Shown one piece after another: positions 17,409-26,309 of a DNA stretch of 64,000 nt. The notes beneath the pieces are model-generated. The model saw only the letters and a program-made list of their open reading frames with translations, did not search any database and was not told where the DNA came from. The first letter of the stretch is position 1; every line of letters begins with the position of its first letter. The DNA comes from Erwinia sp. HDF1-3R (GTDB lineage Bacteria > Pseudomonadota > Gammaproteobacteria > Enterobacterales > Enterobacteriaceae). Where the stretch lies: contig NZ_CP155071.1 in NCBI RefSeq assembly GCF_039621855.1, positions 4,526,001 through 4,590,000 of the forward strand, written 5' to 3'. Both the position numbers and the translations under genes were made by a program.

Positions 17409-18503
17409 TTACTGCGCGGTCGTCCAGTAGGTTCCGGTCTGCGGCACCGTCAGAAAGTCACGGTTCATTTCATCCAGGGTTCGCTGCGGATCCAGATCGC
17501 TAAACAGCTGGGGATGGAAGAATTTCGCGAAGATCTCTACATCCAGCAGATGCCAGGGACTCATATAGAAATTGTGCCACACCGCCAGCGTCCTGCCACT
17601 GCGCACCGCCGACAGCTGGGAGACGACGGGATCGCGGCTCAGCACCTGACGAAAACTTGCCCTTGCCTGCCCGGCGCTAACGTCAGGGCCAAGCTGCAGC
17701 TGATTCTTCTGTCCCGGCCCCGCCATGCCGGTGGCCAGCCAGAGCGTCGGATTGGCCGTAACGATCGCCTCCGGGCTGAGCTGCCCGAAGACGCTGGCAA
17801 ACCGCCCTGCCGCAATGTTATTTCCCCCGGCATAGGTGATGAGATCGGCCAGATTGCCGTGGCTGACCGTGGTACAGCAGGTTTCCCGCCGTCCGATATG
17901 CAGCTGTAACATAACGCCGGGCCGTTCTGGCTCCGCCTGATCCAACCTCTGCCTGATCTGCTGCATATGCTGCTGGTAAAAAGCAATAAAGCGCCCGGCC
18001 TTTGCGCTGTCATTAAGGGCCTGGCCGAGGATCTTCAGGCTGGGGACGGTATTGGCGAGCTGGTCAACGCGCGTATCAATATAAATAACCGGGATACCCG
18101 CACGGGTCAGCTGAGCCTGAACGTCGTCGTGATTGCTCCCTTTTTTGGCGTATACCGGCAGAATGACCAGATCTGGCTTCAGGGCGATCGCCTTTTCCAC
18201 GCTGATCTGACCGTAATTCGCCTGACCAATCACCGGGATGGCGTTAATCTCCGGAAAGGCAGCGGTGTACCGCGCCCAGTTCTGGCTGTCCAGCTTTTTC
18301 AGGTCTCCGGGCCAGCCCACCACCCGCTTCGCCGGATTGCCCTCCTCAACCAGCGCCAGGGTATAAATCATCCGACTTTCCCCCACAATAATTCGCTGGG
18401 GATCGTCAGGGATGACCACGCTGCGCTGCAAAATATCGGTAATGGTTTTGGCCTGGGCCAGGCTGCTGATCAGCATCAGCAGCAGAAATAAACGTTTTCT
18501 CAT
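17409..18503 (-). CDS. Iron-siderophore/cobalamin-type periplasmic binding protein
   Basis: 364 residues with a signal peptide ending near 'SLAQA'. A class III (FecB/BtuF-type) binding protein: two lobes with 'PQRIIVGESRMIYTLALVEE', 'LKPDLVILPVYAKKG' and 'LSPEAIVTANPTLWLA', joined by a long helix. A vicinal Cys-Cys in 'GRRETCCTTVSHGN' is unusual for a periplasmic protein and could form a disulfide. It starts 19 bp after the TonB-dependent receptor stop, so both should be one transcript under the Fur-like box at 20695. No permease or ATPase follows; it may hand cargo to another importer. The ligand is not known. Confidence 0.8.
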   Translation of the reverse strand: MRKRLFLLLMLISSLAQAKTITDILQRSVVIPDDPQRIIVGESRMIYTLALVEEGNPAKRVVGWPGDLKKLDSQNWARYTAAFPEINAIPVIGQANYGQISVEKAIALKPDLVILPVYAKKGSNHDDVQAQLTRAGIPVIYIDTRVDQLANTVPSLKILGQALNDSAKAGRFIAFYQQHMQQIRQRLDQAEPERPGVMLQLHIGRRETCCTTVSHGNLADLITYAGGNNIAAGRFASVFGQLSPEAIVTANPTLWLATGMAGPGQKNQLQLGPDVSAGQARASFRQVLSRDPVVSQLSAVRSGRTLAVWHNFYMSPWHLLDVEIFAKFFHPQLFSDLDPQRTLDEMNRDFLTVPQTGTYWTTAQ

Positions 18504-18522
18504 TGCGCCCTCCGGAAAGCGA

Positions 18523-20655
18523 TCAGAAATCTACCGATGCCTGCACATATACCACTCTCGGCTCGCCCTCGATCACCCGCAGGTTACCCGCGCTGGACTC
18601 GTAGTAGTGTTTGTTTAACAGGTTGTTGATATTCAGCTTGAGCTGGGTATGTTTACCCACCAGCCTGCTGTCCCAGGCGATAAACGCATCGGCCACGGTA
18701 TAGTCCGGCATAGTAAAGCTGTTCTCAGGATCGCCCGCCCGGCTGCCGACGTAGCGGCCACCGCCGCCCACGCGAAGTTCCCCCGGTAGCCAGGAGAAGC
18801 GCATGGCGTGGCTGAGATAAAGGCTGCCCATATTGCGCGGCGCGTTGACCAGGCGGTTACCGACGTTTTCAGGATTAACGCCGTCCTCAACAATCTCGGT
18901 TTTGTCGTAGCTGTAGGTGGCAATCAGGTTCCAGTCCTCTGCCAGCTCGCCGTTGACCTCAAGCTCTGCCCCGGTTGAGCGCGCTTTAGGAATGTCACGC
19001 GTCACGCCGTTGATAAACACCGACATATCCTTTTCATCAATCCGGTACAGCGCCAGCGTGGCAGACAGCGCAGGCATGGCCTGCCACTTCGCGCCGACTT
19101 CCCACGTCGTACCTTTCTCGGTCGAGGCGACATTGCCGTTATCGTCCGTCTGGGTCGAGGGGGTAAAAGAGCGGCTGTAGCTGCCGTAAAGCGAAACGTC
19201 AGGCAGCACTTTATAGACCAGCCCCATCTGCGGTAAGAAGGCATCGCCGCGATCGTTAAGGGTGGTGACCGGGTTGTCAACGCCATGGCTGGCCGTCTGG
19301 GTGTAGCGCTGGAGGCGTCCGCCCAGCACCGCAATCCACTTATCAGTGAGGTGAATGCTGTCCTTCGCAAAAAGGGAGCGGCTGTAGAGGTTGGTGCGAA
19401 TGTTGCTGACGGAATCCGCATAGGTGCTGCTGTTCAGCACCGGCTCCTCACCATAGACCGGATCGTACATATTGAAGGTTTTAGAAACTTTGCCCCGGTA
19501 CGAGCGGGCTTTGTAGGTTTCGTTCTGCTCATAGTCCACCCCCAGCATCAGATCGTGCTGCCTGTTCCACAGGGTGGGGCTGCCGCCGATATCCCAGGAC
19601 AGATAAGTGGTCTGGTGGTTAAAGCCGCGGTTGGCGTCGGCGCGACGGGAAACAATGCCGGTGGTGGTGTTAATCGCCGTCGCTCTGACCTCGTTACTGT
19701 CATAGCGGCGCTGCATCCAGGCATAGTTGAGGTGGGTGTCCCAGGTATCATCCAGTGCCCAGGCGTAGTTGACGTTCAGCCGCTTATTTTTCCCCCACGC
19801 GTGGTTGGCGCTGTCATCCAGCCGCTGGTTATAGGGTACGTTGACCGGTTTCTTGTTGATAAACGCGGTGCCGCGATCGTAGGGCACGTCATATTTATAT
19901 TCAACATAGCTGATATTGAACGACGCTTTTTCGCCGAACCAGCTGAGTGAGGGCGCGACTAGCGTATGTTCATTAACGCCGAAGTTGCGCCAGTAATCTT
20001 CGCGCTGGCGCTCGGCGATCAGCCGAAAGGCAAAGCCGTTTCCCAGCGGGCCGGTAACGTCCACCCCGCCGGTCCCCCCGCCAAAGCTGCTGGTTTCCCC
20101 GCTGACGTGCGTGTTCCACTCATACTGCGGTTTTTTACTGACCAGGTTGATTACCCCGCCCGGATTAAGAATACCGTAGAGCAGCGAAGCCGACCCTTTT
20201 AACACTTCGACGCGATCGATGGTGGCGTCCATCGACAGCCCCTGATTACTGCGTACGCCGTCAAGAAAAATGGAGCCGTCGGAGTTCGCGCCGAAGCCGC
20301 GCTTAACGAAGCCATCCTCGGTGCCGCCAAGGGTGTTCCCCTGAGTGACGCCGCTGACAAACTTAACCGCGTCGTTGACGCTTTTGACCTGATAGTCCCT
20401 GATGACCTGCGGGGTGACCACGCTAACGGACTGCGGCGTTTCACTGCGTGGTGCAGCCGTGCGGGTGGCAGTGGTGGCGCTATCTTCCGCGTAGCTGCCG
20501 GTCTGGCTGGCGGCATCGGCGGTAACGGTTAGCGTAGGATCTTTGTTTTCTTCCGCGACCGCGACTCCGCTGCAGGGCAGCGCAGTCAGCACGATCATAC
20601 AGGAGGTCCCGGTGAGGCGATTAAAAGCAGAGCGAACCAATAAAAGTGATTTCAT
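18523..20655 (-). CDS. TonB-dependent ferric-siderophore receptor
   Basis: 710 residues from the ATG at 20655. A longer frame to 20751 would run through the Fur-like box, so the shorter start is preferred although its ribosome site is poor. Signal peptide, TonB box near 'PTLTVTA', plug domain ('ETPQSVSVVTPQVIRDY', 'VEVLKGSASLLYGILNPGG'), then a 22-strand-type barrel ending '...VVYVQASVDF'. The plug and barrel resemble FhuE/FoxA/FcuA-like hydroxamate receptors, but the ligand cannot be fixed by eye. First gene of a unit with the binding protein 19 bp downstream. The divergent-type LysR gene immediately upstream reads in the same direction. Confidence 0.9.
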   Translation of the reverse strand: MKSLLLVRSAFNRLTGTSCMIVLTALPCSGVAVAEENKDPTLTVTADAASQTGSYAEDSATTATRTAAPRSETPQSVSVVTPQVIRDYQVKSVNDAVKFVSGVTQGNTLGGTEDGFVKRGFGANSDGSIFLDGVRSNQGLSMDATIDRVEVLKGSASLLYGILNPGGVINLVSKKPQYEWNTHVSGETSSFGGGTGGVDVTGPLGNGFAFRLIAERQREDYWRNFGVNEHTLVAPSLSWFGEKASFNISYVEYKYDVPYDRGTAFINKKPVNVPYNQRLDDSANHAWGKNKRLNVNYAWALDDTWDTHLNYAWMQRRYDSNEVRATAINTTTGIVSRRADANRGFNHQTTYLSWDIGGSPTLWNRQHDLMLGVDYEQNETYKARSYRGKVSKTFNMYDPVYGEEPVLNSSTYADSVSNIRTNLYSRSLFAKDSIHLTDKWIAVLGGRLQRYTQTASHGVDNPVTTLNDRGDAFLPQMGLVYKVLPDVSLYGSYSRSFTPSTQTDDNGNVASTEKGTTWEVGAKWQAMPALSATLALYRIDEKDMSVFINGVTRDIPKARSTGAELEVNGELAEDWNLIATYSYDKTEIVEDGVNPENVGNRLVNAPRNMGSLYLSHAMRFSWLPGELRVGGGGRYVGSRAGDPENSFTMPDYTVADAFIAWDSRLVGKHTQLKLNINNLLNKHYYESSAGNLRVIEGEPRVVYVQASVDF

Positions 20656-20694
20656 AAGATGAGTTACACAGGCGAACGTTATTTTTTGTTCGCG

Positions 20695-20713
20695 AATGGT
20701 AATCACTATCATT
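20695..20713 (-). promoter_or_regulatory. Candidate Fur box for the siderophore receptor
   Basis: On the minus strand AATGATAGTGATTACCATT, a close fit to the Fur 19-mer of alternating NATAAT-type hexamers, with a further ATAATGCC hexamer on its 5' side. It lies 40-58 bp upstream of the receptor start, where a repressor would cover the promoter. Confidence 0.65.
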
Positions 20714-20747
20714 GGCATTATCAATTTAATTAACTGCGTGTATCCCC

Positions 20748-21653
20748 TCAAACTGCCATATTTTCAATCGCTGCGGCCATCTCTTTTATCGCCATCTGCG
20801 CCGCCCGGGAAAGCTGGCGTGAAGGGGCAATACAGAGAGCCAGCGTTAGCGGCCTGATATGCTTACCCTTCAGCGGAACAAAGCTGAGCTGACGATGCCT
20901 GACCTCCTCCAGCACGTCCAGCAGGCTGAGAACGCAGACGCTACCGCCTTGTTTGATGAGCGATTTTATCAGCCTGATATCATTGCAGACGATGGCATTT
21001 TCAGGCGCGAAGTTATGATAGCGATAGAGCGATCGGACCCGCTCATGCACCACCAGCGGTTCGCCAGGCAGAATATGCCTTTCGCCGCTCAGCTCGGCGG
21101 GGGAAAGCGCCTCGCGGTCTTTGAGTGGGTGGTCAGGCAGCATCACCACCCCCATCTCCAGCTCGGTAAAGGCAACCACCTCCAGCCCGCCCTGGCCCTG
21201 GGGATCGAGGATCAGCCCAAAATCAATTTCCGACTGCCGGATACGCTGGCTGATGGTCAGGCTGTCACCTACCGTCAGGTCCAGACTCAGCCCGCGGTGG
21301 GCTGATGCGATGTTCGCCAGGGCATCGGCCATGCAGCCTTCGTTAAGCGCCTGAATCATACCGATGCTCACATGCCCCCGCTTCAACCCTAAAATATCGT
21401 CAAAACGCTGGCGGGTGACGCGGAACTCCCGCTGCCAGCGCAGGATATTGTCATACAGCAGTTCCCCGGCGGTGGTCATCCTCAGCCCCTCGGGCAGGCG
21501 CTCGAAGAGCGGCGTACCAAAGGCGGCTTCCGCCTGGAGGATCTGTCGGTTGATCGCCGAAGCGGAAACGTGAAGTTTTTCCGCGGCCTTTCTGAGGCTG
21601 CCGCTTTTAGCCACTTCGGCAAAGTAGATAGCAAAGCGAGAAAATGGGCTCAT
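20748..21653 (-). CDS. LysR-family transcriptional regulator
   Basis: 301 residues with an AGGAG box. N-terminal winged helix (about 5-65, 'GSLRKAAEKLHVSASAINRQ') and a C-terminal co-inducer domain. It diverges from the Rieske oxygenase gene with 145 bp between the starts, the classic LysR arrangement, so that operon is the likely target; the inducer is probably the oxygenase substrate. Its stop lies 92 bp before the siderophore receptor on the same strand, so read-through into that gene is possible. Confidence 0.85.
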   Translation of the reverse strand: MSPFSRFAIYFAEVAKSGSLRKAAEKLHVSASAINRQILQAEAAFGTPLFERLPEGLRMTTAGELLYDNILRWQREFRVTRQRFDDILGLKRGHVSIGMIQALNEGCMADALANIASAHRGLSLDLTVGDSLTISQRIRQSEIDFGLILDPQGQGGLEVVAFTELEMGVVMLPDHPLKDREALSPAELSGERHILPGEPLVVHERVRSLYRYHNFAPENAIVCNDIRLIKSLIKQGGSVCVLSLLDVLEEVRHRQLSFVPLKGKHIRPLTLALCIAPSRQLSRAAQMAIKEMAAAIENMAV

Positions 21654-21798
21654 AGCCGCTCCTGTAAACTTTTTTGCAACACCATAGTGAATATTTGCTG
21701 ATGGATTGCAACACCCTTATCCGCACAGAATGAACTGACAATAACACCGTCAGCCAACGTCGCCGACATACTGTGAGCCACCGACAGGAAAATGCACT

Positions 21799-22827
21799 AT
21801 GAACCCAACGCCTCCCGCACACTGTACGTTTGAGCCAGATGACTGGCTGCGCCTTGCCCGCCACTGGCATCCCGTCGCGCGCACCTGCGACGTCAGCGCC
21901 GCCCCGACCAAAGCGGTGCTGCTGGATGAGCAGCTGGTGCTTTACCGCGTGAAAGGCCAGGTTGTGGCGGCCAGGGACGTCTGCCCGCACCGTGGCGTGC
22001 CCCTGACGCTGGGTTTCAGTGACGAGGAGGGAATTATCTGCCCTTATCACGGGCTGCGCTTTGGTGAAAATGGCCGCTGTAATCGCATCCCGTCCAGCCC
22101 CGATCAGCCGATACCGGCCAAACTCAACCTCACCCCCTACGCGGTGGAAGAGCGTTACGGGCTGATCTGGGTCTGCCTGGCGCCCGAAGAGGGCAGCCCG
22201 GCCCCACTACCGGAGATGCCCCACTGGCTCGACGACGGTTTTCAGCAGATCACCTGCCCACCGTTCGACGTAGAGGGTTTTGCCGGGCGGCAGGTGGAGG
22301 GGTTTCTCGACGTGGCGCACTTTGCATGGATCCATACCGACACCTTTGCCGACCCCAACAATCAGGTGGTGCCAGCCTATAACCCGGTTGAAACGGCGCA
22401 CGGTTTTACGGTCGATTACTGGAGCACGGTGGGTAACTATCCGGCCAGCTCCGACTTTCGCGCCCCGGAGGGGTTTAGCTGGCTGCGGCACTTTGAGATG
22501 CACCTGCCCTTCACCGCCACGCTGACCATCCATTTCCCTGGCGAAGCGCGGCTGGTGATTATGAACGCCGCCTCGCCGGTTTCGGCACGTAAAACGCGCA
22601 TGTTTGCGCCGATCGCCCGCAATTTCGATCTGCATATTCCCGTTGAGGAGGTTCACGCCTTTAATCATCGCGTCTTTGAAGAGGACCGGCTGATGGTGGA
22701 AACGCAGCGTCCCGAGCGCCTGCCGCTCGACCTGACGCTTGAGGCCCATATTCCTGCCGATCGCAGCTCCATTGCCTACCGTCGTGGGCTGAAAAAGATG
22801 GGGTTTGGTGAATTCTTTCTGGTCTGA
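21799..22827 (+). CDS. Rieske non-heme iron oxygenase, VanA-like
   Basis: 342 residues. An N-terminal Rieske domain binds the 2Fe-2S centre through C62, H64, C81 and H84 ('CPHRGVPLTLG...CPYHGLRF'). The catalytic domain carries the mononuclear iron ligands in 'VEGFLDVAHFAWIHTDTF' (H174, H179; bridging D171). Length and motifs fit the vanillate O-demethylase (VanA) branch of monooxygenases rather than dihydroxylating dioxygenases. The reductase follows after 12 bp. The substrate is probably a methoxylated or N-/O-alkyl aromatic, possibly plant-derived; I cannot name it. Confidence 0.85.
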   Translation: MNPTPPAHCTFEPDDWLRLARHWHPVARTCDVSAAPTKAVLLDEQLVLYRVKGQVVAARDVCPHRGVPLTLGFSDEEGIICPYHGLRFGENGRCNRIPSSPDQPIPAKLNLTPYAVEERYGLIWVCLAPEEGSPAPLPEMPHWLDDGFQQITCPPFDVEGFAGRQVEGFLDVAHFAWIHTDTFADPNNQVVPAYNPVETAHGFTVDYWSTVGNYPASSDFRAPEGFSWLRHFEMHLPFTATLTIHFPGEARLVIMNAASPVSARKTRMFAPIARNFDLHIPVEEVHAFNHRVFEEDRLMVETQRPERLPLDLTLEAHIPADRSSIAYRRGLKKMGFGEFFLV

Positions 22828-22839
22828 GGGGAAGCAATA

Positions 22840-23805
22840 ATGAACAGGCTACGGGTTGTCGTCGATGCACTCATCCGTCAGGGACGCAATAACCTGGCGG
22901 TCCACCTCGTCGCAGAAGACGGTCAGCCGCTGCCGGAGTGGCAGCCAGGCGCACATATCGATCTGCACCTGGATAACGGCCTTACCCGTCAGTATTCGCT
23001 GACCGGCCCAGGGCGCGGCGAGCGAGGCTATGTGATCTGCGTGGCCCGCGAAAGCCACTCCCGTGGGGGATCCCGCTATATTCACGACAGTTTGCGGCCC
23101 GGACAGGTGGTCACCGTCTCCCCGCCGAGAAACGTCTTCCCCCTGGCGGCGGGCGGTGAGGCTATCCTTGTCGCGGCGGGAATAGGTATCACGCCGCTTT
23201 TCGCCATGGTCGAAGCGCTTGAGGCTTCTGCCACGCCATTTGTGCTGCATTACTACGTGCGTGAGAAGCACAACGCGGCCTTCGTGCGCGAGCTAAGCCG
23301 CACGTTCCGCCATGGCCGCTGCCATATCTGGTACAGCAGCGAGGGTCATAGCCCACGCGGGCATCTGCCGCCGGAGCTGTTATCGGCTGACGGGGATCGG
23401 CATCTCTACCTCTGCGGGCCGGAAGGGTTTATGGATCATATGCGCCGTGTTGCGGCTGAACAGGGCTGGCCTGAGTCGCGTATGCATTCGGAGGCCTTTC
23501 TTCCTCCCTCTCTGCCCGCCGCGGAACGCCCTGACGATGCCTTTACCGTCACGCTCGCCAGCACCGGCCAGTGCTGGCCGGTTTCCGCCGACAAGAGCAT
23601 CGCCTGCGTGCTACAGGAAAATGGCGTTAACGTGCCGCTCTCCTGCGAAATGGGGATGTGCGGCGCCTGTCTGACCGGCGTCATTGCCGGCGCTGTCGAT
23701 CACCGTGATACGGTGCAGTCGACAGAGGAAAAGGCCGCGCCGGTTCAGCAAATTGCCCTCTGCTGCTCGCGCAGCCATTCGCCGAACCTTATTCTGGACC
23801 TGTAG
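22840..23805 (+). CDS. Rieske oxygenase reductase, VanB-like
   Basis: 321 residues: FAD domain with 'TRQYSLTGPG' (about 48-57), NAD domain with 'VAAGIGITPLFAMV', and a C-terminal plant-type ferredoxin domain with the cluster motif 'SCEMGMCGACLTG' and a distal 'ALCCSRS' cysteine. This is the VanB-type order (FAD, NAD, 2Fe-2S). It passes electrons from NAD(P)H to the oxygenase encoded 12 bp upstream. Last gene of the two-gene operon; the stop is only 12 bp from the convergent ArsR gene. Confidence 0.88.
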   Translation: MNRLRVVVDALIRQGRNNLAVHLVAEDGQPLPEWQPGAHIDLHLDNGLTRQYSLTGPGRGERGYVICVARESHSRGGSRYIHDSLRPGQVVTVSPPRNVFPLAAGGEAILVAAGIGITPLFAMVEALEASATPFVLHYYVREKHNAAFVRELSRTFRHGRCHIWYSSEGHSPRGHLPPELLSADGDRHLYLCGPEGFMDHMRRVAAEQGWPESRMHSEAFLPPSLPAAERPDDAFTVTLASTGQCWPVSADKSIACVLQENGVNVPLSCEMGMCGACLTGVIAGAVDHRDTVQSTEEKAAPVQQIALCCSRSHSPNLILDL

Positions 23806-23817
23806 AATCATGGGGTA

Positions 23818-24132
23818 TCACAGGCCGTTGAGGAAATCTTTTATTGACTCGCGGAGTTCAAGAATGCGCGGTTCGCAGCGGCGAAAGTAGGTCCATTTGC
23901 CTACTTTTATCGCCTCCAGCAGCCCGGCCTCCTGCAATACCTTGAGGCAAAGCGAGGTGGCGGGCTGAGAAAGCCCCGCCTTGTCCTGGATAAGACTGGC
24001 ACACACACCGTACCGATCGTAGTCGTAAAGCTGGCTGTAACCGGCAAAGGCTTCCGCCGGGTTTTGCAGCCATTTCAGTACTGCCATACGCGTTGGGTTA
24101 GCCAACAGTTTCATGGCATTTTCAGGTGACAT
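23818..24132 (-). CDS. ArsR/SmtB-family repressor
   Basis: 104 residues. Winged helix-turn-helix of the ArsR fold ('LLANPTRMAVLKWL', 'GLSQPATSLCLKVLQEAGLL', 'KVGKWTYFRRCE'). The cysteines are not in the ELCVCDL arrangement of metal sensors, so sensing of an electrophile or redox state, rather than arsenic or zinc, is possible. It lies 15 bp downstream of the ene-reductase gene on the same strand and probably represses that operon through the palindrome at 25309-25328. Confidence 0.8.
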   Translation of the reverse strand: MSPENAMKLLANPTRMAVLKWLQNPAEAFAGYSQLYDYDRYGVCASLIQDKAGLSQPATSLCLKVLQEAGLLEAIKVGKWTYFRRCEPRILELRESIKDFLNGL

Positions 24133-24146
24133 GCAGCCTCACATCG

Positions 24147-25271
24147 TCAGGAAGGATAAACCGGGTAGTCAGTATATCCTTTACGCGTACCGCCATACAG
24201 GGATGCGGCATCAACCGGGTTCAACGGGTGGGCCTGTTTAAACCGCGCCGGGAGATCCGGGTTGGCGATAAAGGTTCGACCGAAACCAAACAGATCGCCC
24301 CAGCCGTTCTCCAGCACGCGTTCCGCCTTCTGCTGGGTGTAGCGTCCTGAATACATAATCGGCCCCTGAAAAGCGTCGCGTAGCGCAACGCGGAAGCTCT
24401 CCGGCAGCTCCGGGCTGTTGTCCCAGTCGGCTTCGGCAATCGAGAGATAGCCCGTTTCAAGCTGGCTGAGCATCCGGGCGGCGCTGATATAGGTGCTGTG
24501 CGGATCGCTCTCCACCAGGCCCAGATACACCCGCTCTTCATCGGTACTGGTAAACAGCGGCGCAAAGCGTACGCCGACGCGCTGGCTGCCGAACACGTCG
24601 CTGACCGCAATAATTACCTCTTTTAGAAAGCGCAGGCGGTTTTCCAGTGAGCCGCCGTATTCATCCGTACGGAAATTACTGTGTTCGGAGATGAACTGAT
24701 TAATCAGGTAACCATTTGCCGAGTGCAGCTCCACGCCGTCAAAGCCCGCTTCCTTCGCGTTTTCAGCGGCCTTGCGGTAGAGCTGGACGATCTCTTTTAC
24801 CTCGGCGGTGGACAGCTCGCGCGGCGTGGAGGGCGCGGTCAGCATCCCTTCGCCCGGCCCGGTTTCGATAAAGACGCGCACGCCGGTCGCAGCAACGGCA
24901 GAGGGTGCTACCGGGGGCTGCTGATCGGGCTGTAGCTGATTATGGGAGACCCGGCCTACGTGCCAGAGCTGGCAAAAAATCACGCCGCCTTCCTGATGCA
25001 CCGCCTCTGTCACCTTTTTCCAGCCGTTAATTTGCGCTGCGCTGTGAATACCAGGGGTCCAGGCATAGCCCTGCCCGCGCGGCTCGATCTGCGTCCCTTC
25101 GGTGATCATAAACCCGGCGCTGGCCCGCTGGCGATAGTAGTCCACCATCATCGCTCCGGGGATATTGCCCGGCTGCTCGCTGCGACAGCGGGTTAACGGT
25201 GGCAGTGCTATGCGGTTGCGTAAGGTGAATCCACCAAGCTGTAGGGGGCTGAAGAGTGTGGTCTGGGTCAT
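24147..25271 (-). CDS. nemA: Old-yellow-enzyme ene-reductase, NemA-like
   Basis: 374 residues from the ATG at 25271, matching the usual 'MTQTTLFSPLQLG' N-terminus; an upstream start at 25307 would overlap the palindromic operator. FMN-dependent TIM barrel with 'NRIALPPLTRCRSEQPGN', 'FCQLWHVGRVSH', 'GVELHSANGYLINQFIS' and 'YGGSLENRLRF'. It reduces activated alkenes and possibly nitro compounds or maleimides with NADPH. Co-transcribed with the ArsR-type repressor downstream, an arrangement that parallels nemR-nemA but with a different regulator family. The exact physiological substrate is unknown. Confidence 0.85.
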   Translation of the reverse strand: MTQTTLFSPLQLGGFTLRNRIALPPLTRCRSEQPGNIPGAMMVDYYRQRASAGFMITEGTQIEPRGQGYAWTPGIHSAAQINGWKKVTEAVHQEGGVIFCQLWHVGRVSHNQLQPDQQPPVAPSAVAATGVRVFIETGPGEGMLTAPSTPRELSTAEVKEIVQLYRKAAENAKEAGFDGVELHSANGYLINQFISEHSNFRTDEYGGSLENRLRFLKEVIIAVSDVFGSQRVGVRFAPLFTSTDEERVYLGLVESDPHSTYISAARMLSQLETGYLSIAEADWDNSPELPESFRVALRDAFQGPIMYSGRYTQQKAERVLENGWGDLFGFGRTFIANPDLPARFKQAHPLNPVDAASLYGGTRKGYTDYPVYPS

Positions 25272-25308
25272 AACGTTAAGCGTTCCATTGGGGAAGAATG
25301 CGGCCATT

Positions 25309-25328
25309 ATATTTATAAATTTAAATAT
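25309..25328. promoter_or_regulatory. Palindromic operator of the ene-reductase/ArsR operon
   Basis: Perfect 7-bp arms ATATTTA (25309-25315) and TAAATAT (25322-25328) around a 6-bp centre, 38-57 bp upstream of the ene-reductase start. AT-rich palindromes of this size are typical ArsR/SmtB operators, and the repressor gene is in the same operon. Confidence 0.6.
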
Positions 25329-25538
25329 GTAAATGCATTAAATGTCCTGGATGCCCTAAATGCCCTGGACAGCTAAAAGATCGGAATCCGTTAAAAAGCG
25401 TTAAGTATCCCGTCCTTCGGCCGATAACCCTTCCGTCATACAGCCGGAGGGGGAAATTATCTCCTCCCTGCCTGATAACTCACTGACTCTGTAGTATTTC
25501 GGGGCGTGCATGCCCCGTTTTTTACAAGGATTTTTTAG

Positions 25539-26270
25539 ATGAAAAACCAAAAAAAACTGGTGGTGGCTCTGGTCGCTTCCTGTCTCGTGCTCTCCGGCTG
25601 TAGCGCCATGGGTACCGCCATCAAAAAGCGTAACCTTGAGGTAAAGACGCAGATGAGCCAAACCGTCTGGCTTGAACCCTCTTCGGATAAAACCGTTTAC
25701 ATTCAGGTGCGTAACACCTCTGACAAGGATATGAGCGACCTGCAAACGCTGCTGGCGCAGGATCTGCGTAACAAAGGCTACACCGTGACTTCCTCACCCG
25801 ATGCGGCTTACTACTGGATTCAGGCAAACGTCCTGAAGGCCGATAAAATGGACCTGCGTGAAGCACAGGGCCTGCTGGGTAAAGGCTATGAGGGCGCGGC
25901 GACCGGCGCGGCACTCGGCGCGGGAATTACCGCTTATAACAGTAACTCCAGCGGCGCGGCGCTGGGTGTGGGTCTGGCGGTGGGTCTGGTTGGCCTTGCT
26001 GCGGACGCGCTGGTTGAAGACGTCAACTACACCATGGTCACCGATTTGCAGATTAGCGAACGCAGCAAGGCCGCGGTCACGACGGATAACCTCGGGGTGC
26101 TGCGTCAGGGCAATGCGGGCGTGAAGATCCAGACCAGCAGCGAAGAAGGTAACCGGATGAAGTATCAGACCCGCGTGGTCTCTAATGCCAACAAGGTTAA
26201 CCTGAAGTTTGAGGAAGCAAAGCCGGTGCTGGAAGCGCAGCTGGCTAAATCTGTTGCCGGAATTATGTAA
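25539..26270 (+). CDS. traT: TraT-family outer-membrane lipoprotein
   Basis: 243 residues, the size of plasmid TraT. Lipoprotein signal with lipobox 'LVLSGC' (C21), the TraT-type '[14 protein letters not shown]' region, a glycine/alanine-rich membrane-associating segment ('[11 protein letters not shown]', '[20 protein letters not shown]') and the conserved '[19 protein letters not shown]' C-terminus. TraT on F-like plasmids mediates surface exclusion and serum resistance. No transfer genes are near, so this is a chromosomal copy whose role is unproven. AAGGA box before the ATG. Confidence 0.88.
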   Translation: MKNQKKLVVALVASCLVLSGCSAMGTAIKKRNLEVKTQMSQTVWLEPSSDKTVYIQVRNTSDKDMSDLQTLLAQDLRNKGYTVTSSPDAAYYWIQANVLKADKMDLREAQGLLGKGYEGAATGAALGAGITAYNSNSSGAALGVGLAVGLVGLAADALVEDVNYTMVTDLQISERSKAAVTTDNLGVLRQGNAGVKIQTSSEEGNRMKYQTRVVSNANKVNLKFEEAKPVLEAQLAKSVAGIM

Positions 26271-26309
26271 CGGATCCGGGCGGGGGAAGCCTCGCCCATG
26301 ACGGTTTCA

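Noticed and set aside
25401-25745. 114-codon minus-strand frame over the start of traT
   Set aside because: It is antisense to a clear lipoprotein gene and has no family features.
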